Below are positions 1 through 6,158 of a stretch of 6,158 bases of DNA, piece by piece. The stretch comes from Pseudomonadota bacterium (lineage in GTDB: Bacteria > Pseudomonadota > Alphaproteobacteria > Sphingomonadales > Sphingomonadaceae): NCBI GenBank assembly GCA_023392555.1, contig JAEVYW010000155.1:1-6158 (forward strand), given 5' to 3'. Made by a program: the position numbers and the translations under genes. Numbering within the stretch: position 1 is the first letter of the stretch; each line of letters begins with the position of its first letter. The notes beneath the pieces were generated by a model, which was not told the DNA's origin, did not search any database, and worked only from the letters and a program-made list of their open reading frames with translations.

Positions 1-1
1 C

Positions 2-97
2 CGAGAGGTTCAGGACGAATATGACGGCGAGAGCTGGCGGATCGAGCAAGAGCGCAGCGAACCTAGCGCCAGCTTCTATCTCGGCAGATCAGCGTAG
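2..97 (+). CDS. C-terminal end of an unidentified protein (partial)
   Basis: An open frame enters from the left edge and ends at a TAG at 95-97, giving 31 visible residues with no start in view. The peptide is mixed and polar, contains DGESWRIEQERSEPSASFYL and ends in GRSA. Most of its codons end in G or C, as in the neighbouring genes, and the composition looks like real protein rather than the Arg/Ala-rich text of shadow frames. The other two plus-strand frames are less convincing: one stops at 22-24, and the other runs antisense into rimO. A stem-loop followed by four T begins at its stop codon, which fits a gene end. The gene would converge on rimO with 22 bases between the two coding ends. 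I do not recognise the family from this fragment and assign no function. It could still be a chance open frame. Confidence 0.45.
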   Translation, partial: REVQDEYDGESWRIEQERSEPSASFYLGRSA

Positions 98-121
98 CCC
101 GCGAGTTGGGCTAAGCGTTTT
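95..121 (+). terminator. possible weak intrinsic terminator between convergent genes
   Basis: A perfect 6-base stem, TAGCCC (95-100) with GGGCTA (108-113), closes a 7-base loop. Two more pairs (92/116 and 93/115) are possible across a mismatch. On the plus strand it is followed by TTTT at 118-121, the arrangement of a short Rho-independent terminator for the gene ending at 97. The stem includes that gene's stop codon, and the T-run touches the rimO stop. In the rimO direction there is no T-run after the stem, so any effect there would be weak. The stem is short, so this is a tentative call. Confidence 0.35.
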
Positions 122-1454
122 AGAGGCTCGCCGGCACCCCGAACAGGTCGTGCTCGTCGCTGTCCTCGATCGTCACGCTGACGATGTCGCCGGCCGCGAG
201 GTGGCCGGCGTCGCGGAGGTGGACTTCGCCGTCAATCTCGGGTGCGTCGGCCTTGGAACGGCCGGTGGCGCCTTCGCCTTCGACCGCGTCGATCAGGACG
301 TCTAGCGTCTTGCCGACCTTGGCCGCGAGCTTGTCGGCGGAGATGCGGGCTGACAGCGCCATCACGCGCTCGTAGCGCTCCTGCTTGACCTCCTCCGGCA
401 CCGGGTCGGGGAGGACGTTGGCGGCCGCGCCCTGCACAGGCTCGAACTTGAACGCTCCGACGCGGTCGAGCTGCGCTTCTTCCAACCAATTGAGGAGGTA
501 CTGGAAGTCTTCTTCGGTCTCGCCGGGGAAGCCAACGACGAAGCTGGAGCGGACCGCGATATCCGGCACGATCGAGCGCCAGTTCTTCAGCCGTTCGAGC
601 ACCTTGGCCTCGTTGGCCGGCCGCTTCATCGAGCGGAGCACCTTCGGGCTCGCGTGCTGGAACGGAATGTCGAGGTACGGGAGCACAAGCCCCTCGGCCA
701 TCAGCGGGATCACCTGGTCGACGTGCGGGTAGGGGTAGACGTAGTGAAGGCGCACCCACGCACCCAACTTGCCAAGCTCCCGCGCAAGGTCAGTCATATG
801 GGCGCGGACCTCGTGGCCCTTCCACATGCGCGGATGATGGCGGATGTCGACGCCGTAGGCCGAGGTGTCCTGGCTGATGACCAGCAGTTCCCGCGTGCCA
901 GCCTCGATCAGCTTTTCAGCCTCGCGGAGGATGGCGTCGGGACGGCGGCTGGCGAGGTCGCCGCGGATGCTCGGGATGATGCAGAAGCTGCAGCGGTGAT
1001 TGCAGCCCTCTGAGATCTTCAAGTAGCTGTAGTGGCGCGGGGTAAGCTTCAGGCCCGCTTCCGGCACAAGGTCGAGATAAGGCGAAGTCGCGGCAGGCGC
1101 GGCGTCGTGGACCGCGGAGACGACTTCCTCGTACTGCTGCGGACCGGTGACGGCGAGCACGTCCGGGAAGCGCTGGCGGATGACCTCGGCCTCATTACCC
1201 ATGCAGCCGGTGACGACGACGCGGCCGTTCTCGGCGATGGCCTCGCCGATCGCTTCCAGGCTCTCTTCCTTGGCGGAATCGAGGAAGCCGCACGTGTTGA
1301 CGAGCACGACGTCCGCGCCCGCATAATCGGGCGACATTTCATATCCGTCCGATCGCAGCTTGGTGATGATCCGCTCGCTGTCGACCAATGCCTTGGGACA
1401 GCCAAGCGACACCAGGCCCACGCGGGGGGGTCGAGGCAGAGTTTTCGTTTCCAT
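120..1454 (-). CDS. rimO: Ribosomal protein S12 methylthiotransferase RimO
   Basis: RimO is a cytoplasmic radical-SAM enzyme that adds a methylthio group to the beta carbon of a conserved aspartate in ribosomal protein S12 (Asp89 in E. coli), using two [4Fe-4S] clusters and S-adenosylmethionine. The 444-residue product has the normal family length and three expected parts. The N-terminal MTTase domain carries cluster cysteines C19 ([12 protein letters not shown]), C55 ([14 protein letters not shown]) and C84 (TGCMGN). The radical-SAM core has [15 protein letters not shown], with C151, C155 and C158. A C-terminal TRAM domain covers about 374-444. SLGCPK, the DAPEIDG motif at 404-410 and the EPVQGAAAN segment point to RimO rather than the related tRNA enzyme MiaB. 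The ATG at 1454 is kept because family similarity begins soon after it, although I see no good Shine-Dalgarno sequence. The gene lies 57 bases behind the hydrolase on the same strand, so the two may be co-transcribed. All key residues are present. Confidence 0.96.
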   Translation of the reverse strand: METKTLPRPPRVGLVSLGCPKALVDSERIITKLRSDGYEMSPDYAGADVVLVNTCGFLDSAKEESLEAIGEAIAENGRVVVTGCMGNEAEVIRQRFPDVLAVTGPQQYEEVVSAVHDAAPAATSPYLDLVPEAGLKLTPRHYSYLKISEGCNHRCSFCIIPSIRGDLASRRPDAILREAEKLIEAGTRELLVISQDTSAYGVDIRHHPRMWKGHEVRAHMTDLARELGKLGAWVRLHYVYPYPHVDQVIPLMAEGLVLPYLDIPFQHASPKVLRSMKRPANEAKVLERLKNWRSIVPDIAVRSSFVVGFPGETEEDFQYLLNWLEEAQLDRVGAFKFEPVQGAAANVLPDPVPEEVKQERYERVMALSARISADKLAAKVGKTLDVLIDAVEGEGATGRSKADAPEIDGEVHLRDAGHLAAGDIVSVTIEDSDEHDLFGVPASL

Positions 1455-1511
1455 CGGGAAGGCGGCGCCATTAGCCGAACATTCGGGCGAAAACTAGGCG
1501 CTCAGGTGAAC

Positions 1512-2081
1512 CTAGGCTGCCAATTGCTTCGCGGCGAGCTCCGCGGTCGTCATCGTCCGGCAGAATTCGAAGGCGAGGGTGGCGACGTGGGCGCGCTGGA
1601 TGTCCTCGGCCGGGATCGTGCCGCCGCTGCCGTCGGGAAGGTCGAAGCAGTCGCAGGCATCCGGCACGAGGATCATGTCCCAGCCGAGGTTTGCTCCGGT
1701 GCGGACCGTCGTCGAGACGCACATGTCGGTCGAGATGCCGAAGGTGACGACATGCTTGGCACCAAGCTGCTTCAGGCGGAAGCTGAGGTCGGTCCCGATG
1801 AAGGCGGAGTTCACGGATTTCGTCACCAGCTGTTCGCCCTCGAGCGGTTCAAAGCCCGGGCGGAAGGCGTTGCCGGCCTGTCCCGGCGCAAGCGTCGAGC
1901 CCGGCTGAACCGAATCGTGGCGAACGTGGATGATGGGCCGGCCCGCCGAGCGCCACGCCGCCAGAAGGGCAAGACCGTTTGCATCGACCTGGCTGTTCCA
2001 GCGCCGCGGCCATGGGGCGGAATCGAACGCCTGCTGCATATCCACGGGCAACAGGACGGCTTGGTCGAGATCGATTGTCAT
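1512..2081 (-). CDS. Isochorismatase-family cysteine hydrolase
   Basis: This 189-residue protein belongs to the isochorismatase-like fold, whose members hydrolyse amides or ethers such as nicotinamide, N-carbamoyl compounds or isochorismate. The usual Asp-Lys-Cys triad is visible: D14 in LLPVDMQQAF, K88 in VTKSVNSAF, and C121 in GISTDMCVSTTVRTG, which also matches the family's cis-peptide region. The HVRHDS segment at 52-57 and the GxTLxPGQxGNxF segment after it resemble nicotinamidase-related hydrolases of unknown substrate. No signal peptide is seen, so it is probably cytoplasmic. The frame stays open upstream to an ATG at 2303, but that extension would be Arg-rich and run antisense into ugd. 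The ATG at 2081, just before the conserved first strand, is therefore the likely start, with only a weak ribosome binding site. It is followed by rimO on the same strand and divergent from ugd. The family is clear, but the substrate cannot be read from sequence. Confidence 0.88.
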   Translation of the reverse strand: MTIDLDQAVLLPVDMQQAFDSAPWPRRWNSQVDANGLALLAAWRSAGRPIIHVRHDSVQPGSTLAPGQAGNAFRPGFEPLEGEQLVTKSVNSAFIGTDLSFRLKQLGAKHVVTFGISTDMCVSTTVRTGANLGWDMILVPDACDCFDLPDGSGGTIPAEDIQRAHVATLAFEFCRTMTTAELAAKQLAA

Positions 2082-2203
2082 GGCGGCTTTGATACGTGAC
2101 CTCGCACCGCGACGCTCACAAAAACGGCCGTGCTGCCGATAAGCTGGCGTTGTCCCGGACTGCCGACTAAAGCCCGCAGAATCCGCGCTTTCAGGAGTAT
2201 AAG
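2082..2203. promoter_or_regulatory. divergent intergenic region, expected to hold promoters for ugd and the hydrolase
   Basis: These 122 bases separate the divergent starts of the hydrolase (minus) and ugd (plus), so at least one promoter in each direction is expected from layout. I could not pick out a convincing -35/-10 pair with normal spacing. TTGTCC at 2150-2155 resembles a -35 box, but no good -10 box follows at about 17 bases, and GATAAG at 2138-2143 resembles a -10 box without a matching -35. An 8-base palindrome, ACGGCCGT, lies at 2124-2131 next to a run of five A, and could be an operator or chance. The regulatory role is inferred from position only. Confidence 0.4.
2193..2197 (+). 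promoter_or_regulatory. Shine-Dalgarno site of ugd
   Basis: AGGAG lies six bases before the ATG at 2204, which is near-ideal spacing. It fixes the ugd start and is the strongest ribosome binding site seen in the window. Confidence 0.8.
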
Positions 2204-3559
2204 ATGCGCATTGCGATGATCGGCACCGGCTATGTCGGACTCGTGTCCGGAGCCTGCTTCGCCGACTTCGGCCACGAAGTGGTCTGCGTCGACAAGGATG
2301 CACGCAAGATCGATGCGCTGAAGCAGGGCATCATGCCGATCTGGGAGCCGGGCCTGGAAGGCCTGGTCAAAGCGAACGCAGAGCGCGGGCGGCTATCGTT
2401 CACGACCAACCTGGCCGAGGGTGTCGAAGGAGCGGAAGCGATTTTCATCGCGGTCGGCACTCCGGCGCGGCGCGGCGACGGTCACGCCGACCTCACCTAT
2501 GTGTTCGACGCGGTGCGTGAGCTTGCGCGTGCGCTGAAGCAGCCGGCCGTGATCGTCACCAAGTCGACCGTTCCCGTCGGCACCGGCGACCGCATTACCG
2601 AGCTTCTGAAGGAAGAGAACGCACCCGCCGGAACCAGCGTCGCTTCGAACCCCGAATTCCTGCGCGAAGGCGCGGCGATCGCCGACTTCAAGCATCCCGA
2701 CCGCATCGTCGTCGGCGCCGAGGACGAAAGTGCGCGTCAGGTGCTTCGCGAGATCTACCGGCCTTTGTTCCTCAATAAGGCGCCGATCCTGTTCACCGGC
2801 CGCCGGACCGCCGAGCTGACGAAATATGCGGCGAACGCTTTCCTGGCGGTGAAGATCAGCTTCATCAACGAGATCGCGAACCTGTGCGAAGCGGTGGACG
2901 CCGACGTGCAGGAGGTCGCGCGCGGCATCGGCCTCGACAACCGCATCGGGCCGAAGTTCCTGCACCCGGGGCCCGGCTATGGCGGAAGCTGCTTCCCCAA
3001 GGACACGCTCGCCTTGCTGCAGACCGCGAAGGCCGCGGGTGTCGAGCAACGGATCGTCGAGACCGTGGTCAACGTAAACGACGAGCGCAAGGCGACGATG
3101 CATGAGCGCGTGGTCCGCGCGCTCGGTGGGAGCGCGGAGGGCAAGCGCGTGGGCGTGCTCGGCCTTGCGTTCAAGCCCAACACCGACGACATGCGCGATG
3201 CCCCGTCAATCCCGCTGGTGAAGGCGCTGCAGGATGCCGGCGCCACGATTGCGGCGTTCGATCCGGCCGCTCGCGAGCAGGCGGAGCCGCTGTTCAAGGA
3301 CGTGGAGTTCGTCGGCGACGCCTATGGCGCGGCGAAAGATGCCGACGCCCTCGTCATCGTCACTGAGTGGGACGAGTTCCGGGCGCTGGATCTCGACCGT
3401 CTGGCGCGGACCATGCGCGGCAAGGTGATTGTCGATCTTCGCAACGTCTACGACCGTGCAGACGCCGAGGAGGCCGGGTTCCAATATTCCGGACTGGGAC
3501 GCGGCCCGGCCGACGGCGGATCGCCGCCGAAGCTCGTCAAGAACGGGACGTCGAACTAG
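2204..3559 (+). CDS. ugd: UDP-glucose 6-dehydrogenase
   Basis: The enzyme oxidises UDP-glucose to UDP-glucuronate with two NAD+ in the cytoplasm, supplying uronic acid for exopolysaccharide, capsule or lipopolysaccharide. The 451-residue product shows the three domains of the UDP-glucose/GDP-mannose dehydrogenase family. An N-terminal Rossmann domain starts at residue 1 with the GTGYVGLVSG motif (7-16) and D30 ending the second strand. EFLREG lies at 151-156. The central domain has TKYAANAFLA with K207 and N211. The catalytic loop GPGYGGSCFPKDTLAL carries C263, K266 and D267. The C-terminal substrate-binding domain begins near 314 with GVLGLAFKPNTDDMRDAPS. GGSCFPKD and FKPNTDD are typical of UDP-glucose rather than UDP-N-acetylhexosamine dehydrogenases. 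The protein runs about 15 residues past the usual YSGLGR end, with a polar tail. It is first in a two-gene unit, with the second dehydrogenase starting five bases after its stop. Confidence 0.95.
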   Translation: MRIAMIGTGYVGLVSGACFADFGHEVVCVDKDARKIDALKQGIMPIWEPGLEGLVKANAERGRLSFTTNLAEGVEGAEAIFIAVGTPARRGDGHADLTYVFDAVRELARALKQPAVIVTKSTVPVGTGDRITELLKEENAPAGTSVASNPEFLREGAAIADFKHPDRIVVGAEDESARQVLREIYRPLFLNKAPILFTGRRTAELTKYAANAFLAVKISFINEIANLCEAVDADVQEVARGIGLDNRIGPKFLHPGPGYGGSCFPKDTLALLQTAKAAGVEQRIVETVVNVNDERKATMHERVVRALGGSAEGKRVGVLGLAFKPNTDDMRDAPSIPLVKALQDAGATIAAFDPAAREQAEPLFKDVEFVGDAYGAAKDADALVIVTEWDEFRALDLDRLARTMRGKVIVDLRNVYDRADAEEAGFQYSGLGRGPADGGSPPKLVKNGTSN

Positions 3560-3564
3560 CCTCG

Positions 3565-4836
3565 ATGCCCAGCGCAGAACGCATCGTCGTCGTCGGGCTC
3601 GGCTATGTCGGGCTTCCGCTTGCCGTGGCGCTGGCGCGCAAGTTCGAGGTCATCGGGTACGACATCGACCCGAACCGCATCGGCGAGCTTCGCGAGAATT
3701 TCGACCGCACCGGCGAGGTCGATGCGGACGTCCTGGCGGGCTCGACGCTCGAGCTGACTCACAGCACCGACCATTGCGTCGCGGGGGACGTGTATATCGT
3801 CACCGTGCCGACGCCGGTCGATGCCGAGAACCGGCCCGATCTTGGCGCCGTGCTCGCTGCGACGCGGATGGTTGCGGAAGCGATCGATCCTGCCCGACGG
3901 CCGACAATCGTCTTCGAAAGCACGGTTTATCCGGGCGTGACGGAAGACATTTGCGGGCCCGAGATCGAGCGGGTTTCCGGCCTGTCGCGCGGCCGCGATT
4001 TTCGGCTCGGCTACAGCCCCGAACGGATCAACCCGGGCGACCGCGAGCATACAGTCGACAGGATCACCAAGGTCATCGCCGGCGAGGATTCCGATGTCCT
4101 CGATCAGCTCGAGCAGATCTACGGATCAATCACCTCAGGCGGCGTGTTCCGGGCGGCGTCGATCAAGGCGGCAGAAGCGGCCAAGGCGATCGAAAACGCG
4201 CAGCGCGACATCAATATCGCCTTCATGAACGAGGCGGCGCAGATCTTCTCCAAGGCGGGGGTGTCGATGTGGGACGTCCTTGCCGCCGCGCGAACCAAGT
4301 GGAATTTCCTGCCGTTCGAGCCGGGGCTGGTCGGCGGACACTGCATCGGCGTCGATCCCTATTACCTCAGCCATCTTGCGCAGCAGCTCGACCACGATCC
4401 GCAGGTCATCCTTGCGGGGCGGGGCACCAATGACGGGATGGGGCGGTGGATCGTCGACCTGCTTCATGAACGGCGGGGCGGTGAGGCGGGCTCCGCACTC
4501 GTCATGGGCCTGACCTTCAAGGAGAACGTGCCGGACCTGCGCAACAGCCGGTCTTTCGATCTGGTCCACCGATTGCGGGAGCTTGGCTATTCGGTCGAGG
4601 TGGCGGATCCATACGCGGACGCGCGCCAGTTGCGTGCTGATCATGAACTGGATGTCATCGAGCCGGACGGGCGAGCTTACGATCTCGTCATCGCTGCCGT
4701 TGGCCACCGGGAGTATCGCGACCTGCCGGATGATCGCATCCGCGCTCTCGTGAAGCCGGGCGGTACCCTGGCCGACATCAAGGGCATGTGGCGCGACAAG
4801 GACCTTGGCGAGGGCGTCGACCGCTGGTCGCTTTAG
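3565..4836 (+). CDS. tviB: UDP-N-acetylhexosamine 6-dehydrogenase (TviB/WbpA type)
   Basis: Enzymes of this branch oxidise UDP-GlcNAc (or UDP-GalNAc) at C6 to the uronate with NAD+, for Vi-like capsules or O-antigens. The 423-residue product is of normal family length. It has an N-terminal Rossmann motif GLGYVGLPLA (11-20), the branch signature GYSPERINPGD (149-159), K207 and N211 in the central domain, and the catalytic loop LVGGHCIGVDPYYLSH with C260 and D264. The C-terminal domain has GLTFKENVPDLRNSRS (315-330). GGHCIGVDPYYL and FKENVPDLRN separate it from the preceding ugd. The frame is open further upstream inside ugd, but the ATG at 3565 is preferred because the Rossmann strand begins six residues later. 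It has no strong ribosome binding site and lies five bases after the ugd stop, so translational coupling is likely. No C4-epimerase (tviC/wbpP type) follows. Family assignment is firm, but the hexosamine used is inferred and the symbol follows the family name. Confidence 0.88.
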   Translation: MPSAERIVVVGLGYVGLPLAVALARKFEVIGYDIDPNRIGELRENFDRTGEVDADVLAGSTLELTHSTDHCVAGDVYIVTVPTPVDAENRPDLGAVLAATRMVAEAIDPARRPTIVFESTVYPGVTEDICGPEIERVSGLSRGRDFRLGYSPERINPGDREHTVDRITKVIAGEDSDVLDQLEQIYGSITSGGVFRAASIKAAEAAKAIENAQRDINIAFMNEAAQIFSKAGVSMWDVLAAARTKWNFLPFEPGLVGGHCIGVDPYYLSHLAQQLDHDPQVILAGRGTNDGMGRWIVDLLHERRGGEAGSALVMGLTFKENVPDLRNSRSFDLVHRLRELGYSVEVADPYADARQLRADHELDVIEPDGRAYDLVIAAVGHREYRDLPDDRIRALVKPGGTLADIKGMWRDKDLGEGVDRWSL

Positions 4837-6116
4837 CGCCGAGGCGGAGCGGTTTCCTTCATCATGAGGAAGATCGGCAGCACGCATAAAGCGACGACGG
4901 CGATCATCGCGCCCGGCGCCATCGTCCAGCCGGTCCGCTCGACCAGAAGCTGAGCGACATAAGGCGTGAGGCCGCCGAACACCGCGGTCGCCATCGTGGC
5001 GCCGAGCGCGAGACCTGTGACCCGGCCTTCTCCCGGAAATTGCTCTGCGGTCGCGACCGCTCCGACTGCACTGACCCCGCCCGCAAGCGCCGCCAGCACC
5101 AGCGCTCCGTGAAGCGCGGTCGAATGCGCGCCATCCGCCATCAGCGCGAACATGGTCGAGGGCAGGACTGCGCTGCCGACGGCGAGGCCTAGCAGCACTG
5201 GCTTACGGCCGACGCGATCTGACAGCAGGCCAACGAAGGGCGTGACCAGGATCACCGCGATCGCAGCGATCGTCGACAGCCAGAGAGACTCGCTCTCGGT
5301 GAGGCCGCCCGCCGACGTCAGGAACGCAGGCACGTAAGTGATCCCAACGTAATAAGTGATCGATCCAAGCGCCGAGATGGCGAAGGCGCGGCCGATGGCT
5401 CCGCGGTGGTTGGCGATCGTGTGGCGGAGCGGGCTGTCGGGGATCGACTGCTCCGCGACCTGACGGTGGAAGTCGGGAGATTCCTCCATCGCCGAGCGAG
5501 CGATCCAAACCGTTCCCGCAAGTGCTGCGCCTACAAGAAACGGAATTCGCCAACCCCAACTGGCCAGGTCCGCTTCGCTGAGCGACGCAACGGTCAACGC
5601 CGAGACGCCGACCGCAAGCAAGGCTCCGATCTCGCTGGCCGCCGAGGCGGAAGATGCAACGAGGCCGCGGCGATGCTTCGGCGCGCCTTCCAGCAGATAG
5701 GCAACGACGCCGGTATACTCGCCGCCGACCGAGAACCCCATGACGCAGCGAAGGAGGATCAGGAGCACGCCCGCGGCCGGTCCGATCTCGGCATAGGTCG
5801 GCAGCAGCGCCGTCGCCGCCATCGCTGCGGTCATCAGCGCGACGGACAGCAGCAGCATGTGCCTGCGCCCCTGGCGGTCGCCGATGTGTCCAAACACAAC
5901 GGCCCCGAGCGGCCGCATCAGGTAAGCGATCGCGAACCCGCCCAGCGTCGCGAGGAGCGACGCTTCACCCGGCCCGAAAAACACCCGCGACAGGACCGTC
6001 GCGAAGTAGAGGTAGAGCGTGAAGTCGTACCATTCGACAATTGTCGAAAAGGCCGCGATCGCTAGGGACGGGCGCGATACCCTGTAACTTCCGGCATCTG
6101 CCTGCTCGGTGCGCAT
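4833..6116 (-). CDS. MFS transporter, metabolite:H+ symporter-like
   Basis: This is a 12-helix inner-membrane transporter of the major facilitator superfamily, probably coupling uptake of a small organic acid or zwitterion to protons. With the ATG at 6128 as residue 1, the metabolite:H+ symporter hallmark EWYDF is at 32-36, the motif A loop GHIGDRQGRR at 80-89, GFSVGGEY at 131-138, and the second-half motif A-like GLLSDRVGRKP at 300-310. Hydrophobic helices are evenly spread, with a polar loop at about 213-247 between the two halves. The ATG at 6116 (427 residues) is chosen because GGAG lies six bases before it, while the ATG at 6128 (431 residues) has only AAGG two bases away. The frame has no stop before the window edge, but a longer N-terminus is unlikely because EWYDF is normally near residue 30. 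There is no ProP-like C-terminal coiled coil. ProP, KgtP and ShiA are relatives, but the substrate cannot be named. Its stop overlaps that of tviB. Confidence 0.9.
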   Translation of the reverse strand: MRTEQADAGSYRVSRPSLAIAAFSTIVEWYDFTLYLYFATVLSRVFFGPGEASLLATLGGFAIAYLMRPLGAVVFGHIGDRQGRRHMLLLSVALMTAAMAATALLPTYAEIGPAAGVLLILLRCVMGFSVGGEYTGVVAYLLEGAPKHRRGLVASSASAASEIGALLAVGVSALTVASLSEADLASWGWRIPFLVGAALAGTVWIARSAMEESPDFHRQVAEQSIPDSPLRHTIANHRGAIGRAFAISALGSITYYVGITYVPAFLTSAGGLTESESLWLSTIAAIAVILVTPFVGLLSDRVGRKPVLLGLAVGSAVLPSTMFALMADGAHSTALHGALVLAALAGGVSAVGAVATAEQFPGEGRVTGLALGATMATAVFGGLTPYVAQLLVERTGWTMAPGAMIAVVALCVLPIFLMMKETAPPRR

Positions 6117-6122
6117 CGACCG

Positions 6123-6126
6123 CTCC
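6123..6126 (-). promoter_or_regulatory. Shine-Dalgarno site favouring the inner start of the transporter
   Basis: Read on the minus strand, GGAG sits six bases before the ATG at 6116 and overlaps the alternative ATG at 6128. It is the reason for preferring the shorter transporter protein. Confidence 0.5.
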
Positions 6127-6158
6127 ATCGCCTTTCGATACGGCAGACCCTTTGGGCA

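Noticed and set aside
188..210. Perfect 8-base inverted repeat (188-195 with 203-210, 7-base loop) inside rimO
   Set aside because: It is explained by the coding of a repeated Ala-Gly pattern around HLAAGD in the TRAM domain and has no T-run after it, so it is not a terminator.
1032..2099. Long plus-strand open frame (355 codons) antisense to rimO and the hydrolase
   Set aside because: It lies opposite two well-supported genes and their gap, has an Arg/Gly/Asp-rich shadow composition and no recognisable domain. GC-rich DNA often leaves antisense frames open.
2393..3103. Minus-strand open frame of 236 codons antisense to ugd
   Set aside because: No family features and entirely covered by ugd, whose domains and ribosome binding site are clear.
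3429..4433. Plus-strand open frame of 334 codons overlapping ugd and tviB in another frame
   Set aside because: It is extremely Arg-rich and lies out of frame within two genes with clear catalytic motifs; it is a shadow.
2204..4836. ugd and tviB as a recent tandem duplication
   Set aside because: The two proteins share fold and catalytic positions but carry different branch signatures (GGSCFPKD versus GGHCIGVD; FKPNTDD versus FKENVPD), so they are old paralogues brought together, not a recent copy.
5257..5272. GCGATCGC palindrome followed by a second GCGATCG copy
   Set aside because: It encodes the small hydrophobic TIAAIAV segment of a transporter helix; repeated Ile/Ala codons in GC-rich DNA give this pattern by themselves.
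5406..6065. Plus-strand open frame of 219 codons antisense to the transporter
   Set aside because: Arg/Asp/Gln-rich shadow composition with no hydrophobic core or motif; the opposite strand encodes a well-formed membrane protein.

Overview
The window is about 6.2 kb of GC-rich DNA, roughly 60-65% GC by eye, tightly packed with genes. Protein style, strong G/C bias at third codon positions and short intergenic gaps suggest an alphaproteobacterium. A sphingomonad-like lineage is my best guess, but that is an inference from general character, not a phylogenetic result. There are five complete or near-complete genes and a probable gene tail at the left edge. I see no tRNA, rRNA, CRISPR array, insertion sequence, phage gene or attachment site.

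Left part (1-2081). A short open frame on the plus strand ends at 97 and looks like the C-terminus of a gene that starts outside the window. It converges on a minus-strand pair: a cysteine hydrolase of the isochorismatase family (2081 to 1512), followed after 57 bases by rimO (1454 to 120). RimO is the radical-SAM methylthiotransferase that modifies ribosomal protein S12. A small hairpin lies at the point where the left-edge gene and rimO converge.

Middle part (2082-4836). A 122-base divergent intergenic region separates the hydrolase from a plus-strand pair. The first gene of the pair is UDP-glucose 6-dehydrogenase (ugd), with a good ribosome binding site. Five bases later comes a second nucleotide-sugar dehydrogenase of the TviB/WbpA type, predicted to oxidise a UDP-N-acetylhexosamine. 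Both keep the catalytic Cys, Lys, Asn and Asp. Together they would supply two acidic sugar nucleotides, UDP-glucuronate and a UDP-N-acetylhexosaminuronate, for a surface polysaccharide. No glycosyltransferase, epimerase or export gene is in view.

Right part (4833-6158). A major-facilitator transporter resembling the metabolite:H+ symporter family runs on the minus strand. It converges on tviB so closely that the two stop codons overlap.

Overall this looks like ordinary chromosomal housekeeping plus polysaccharide-precursor sequence. I found no convincing undescribed system. The points most worth a second look are the tandem of two related dehydrogenases without the usual partners, the overlapping convergent stops, and the unidentified gene tail at the left edge.
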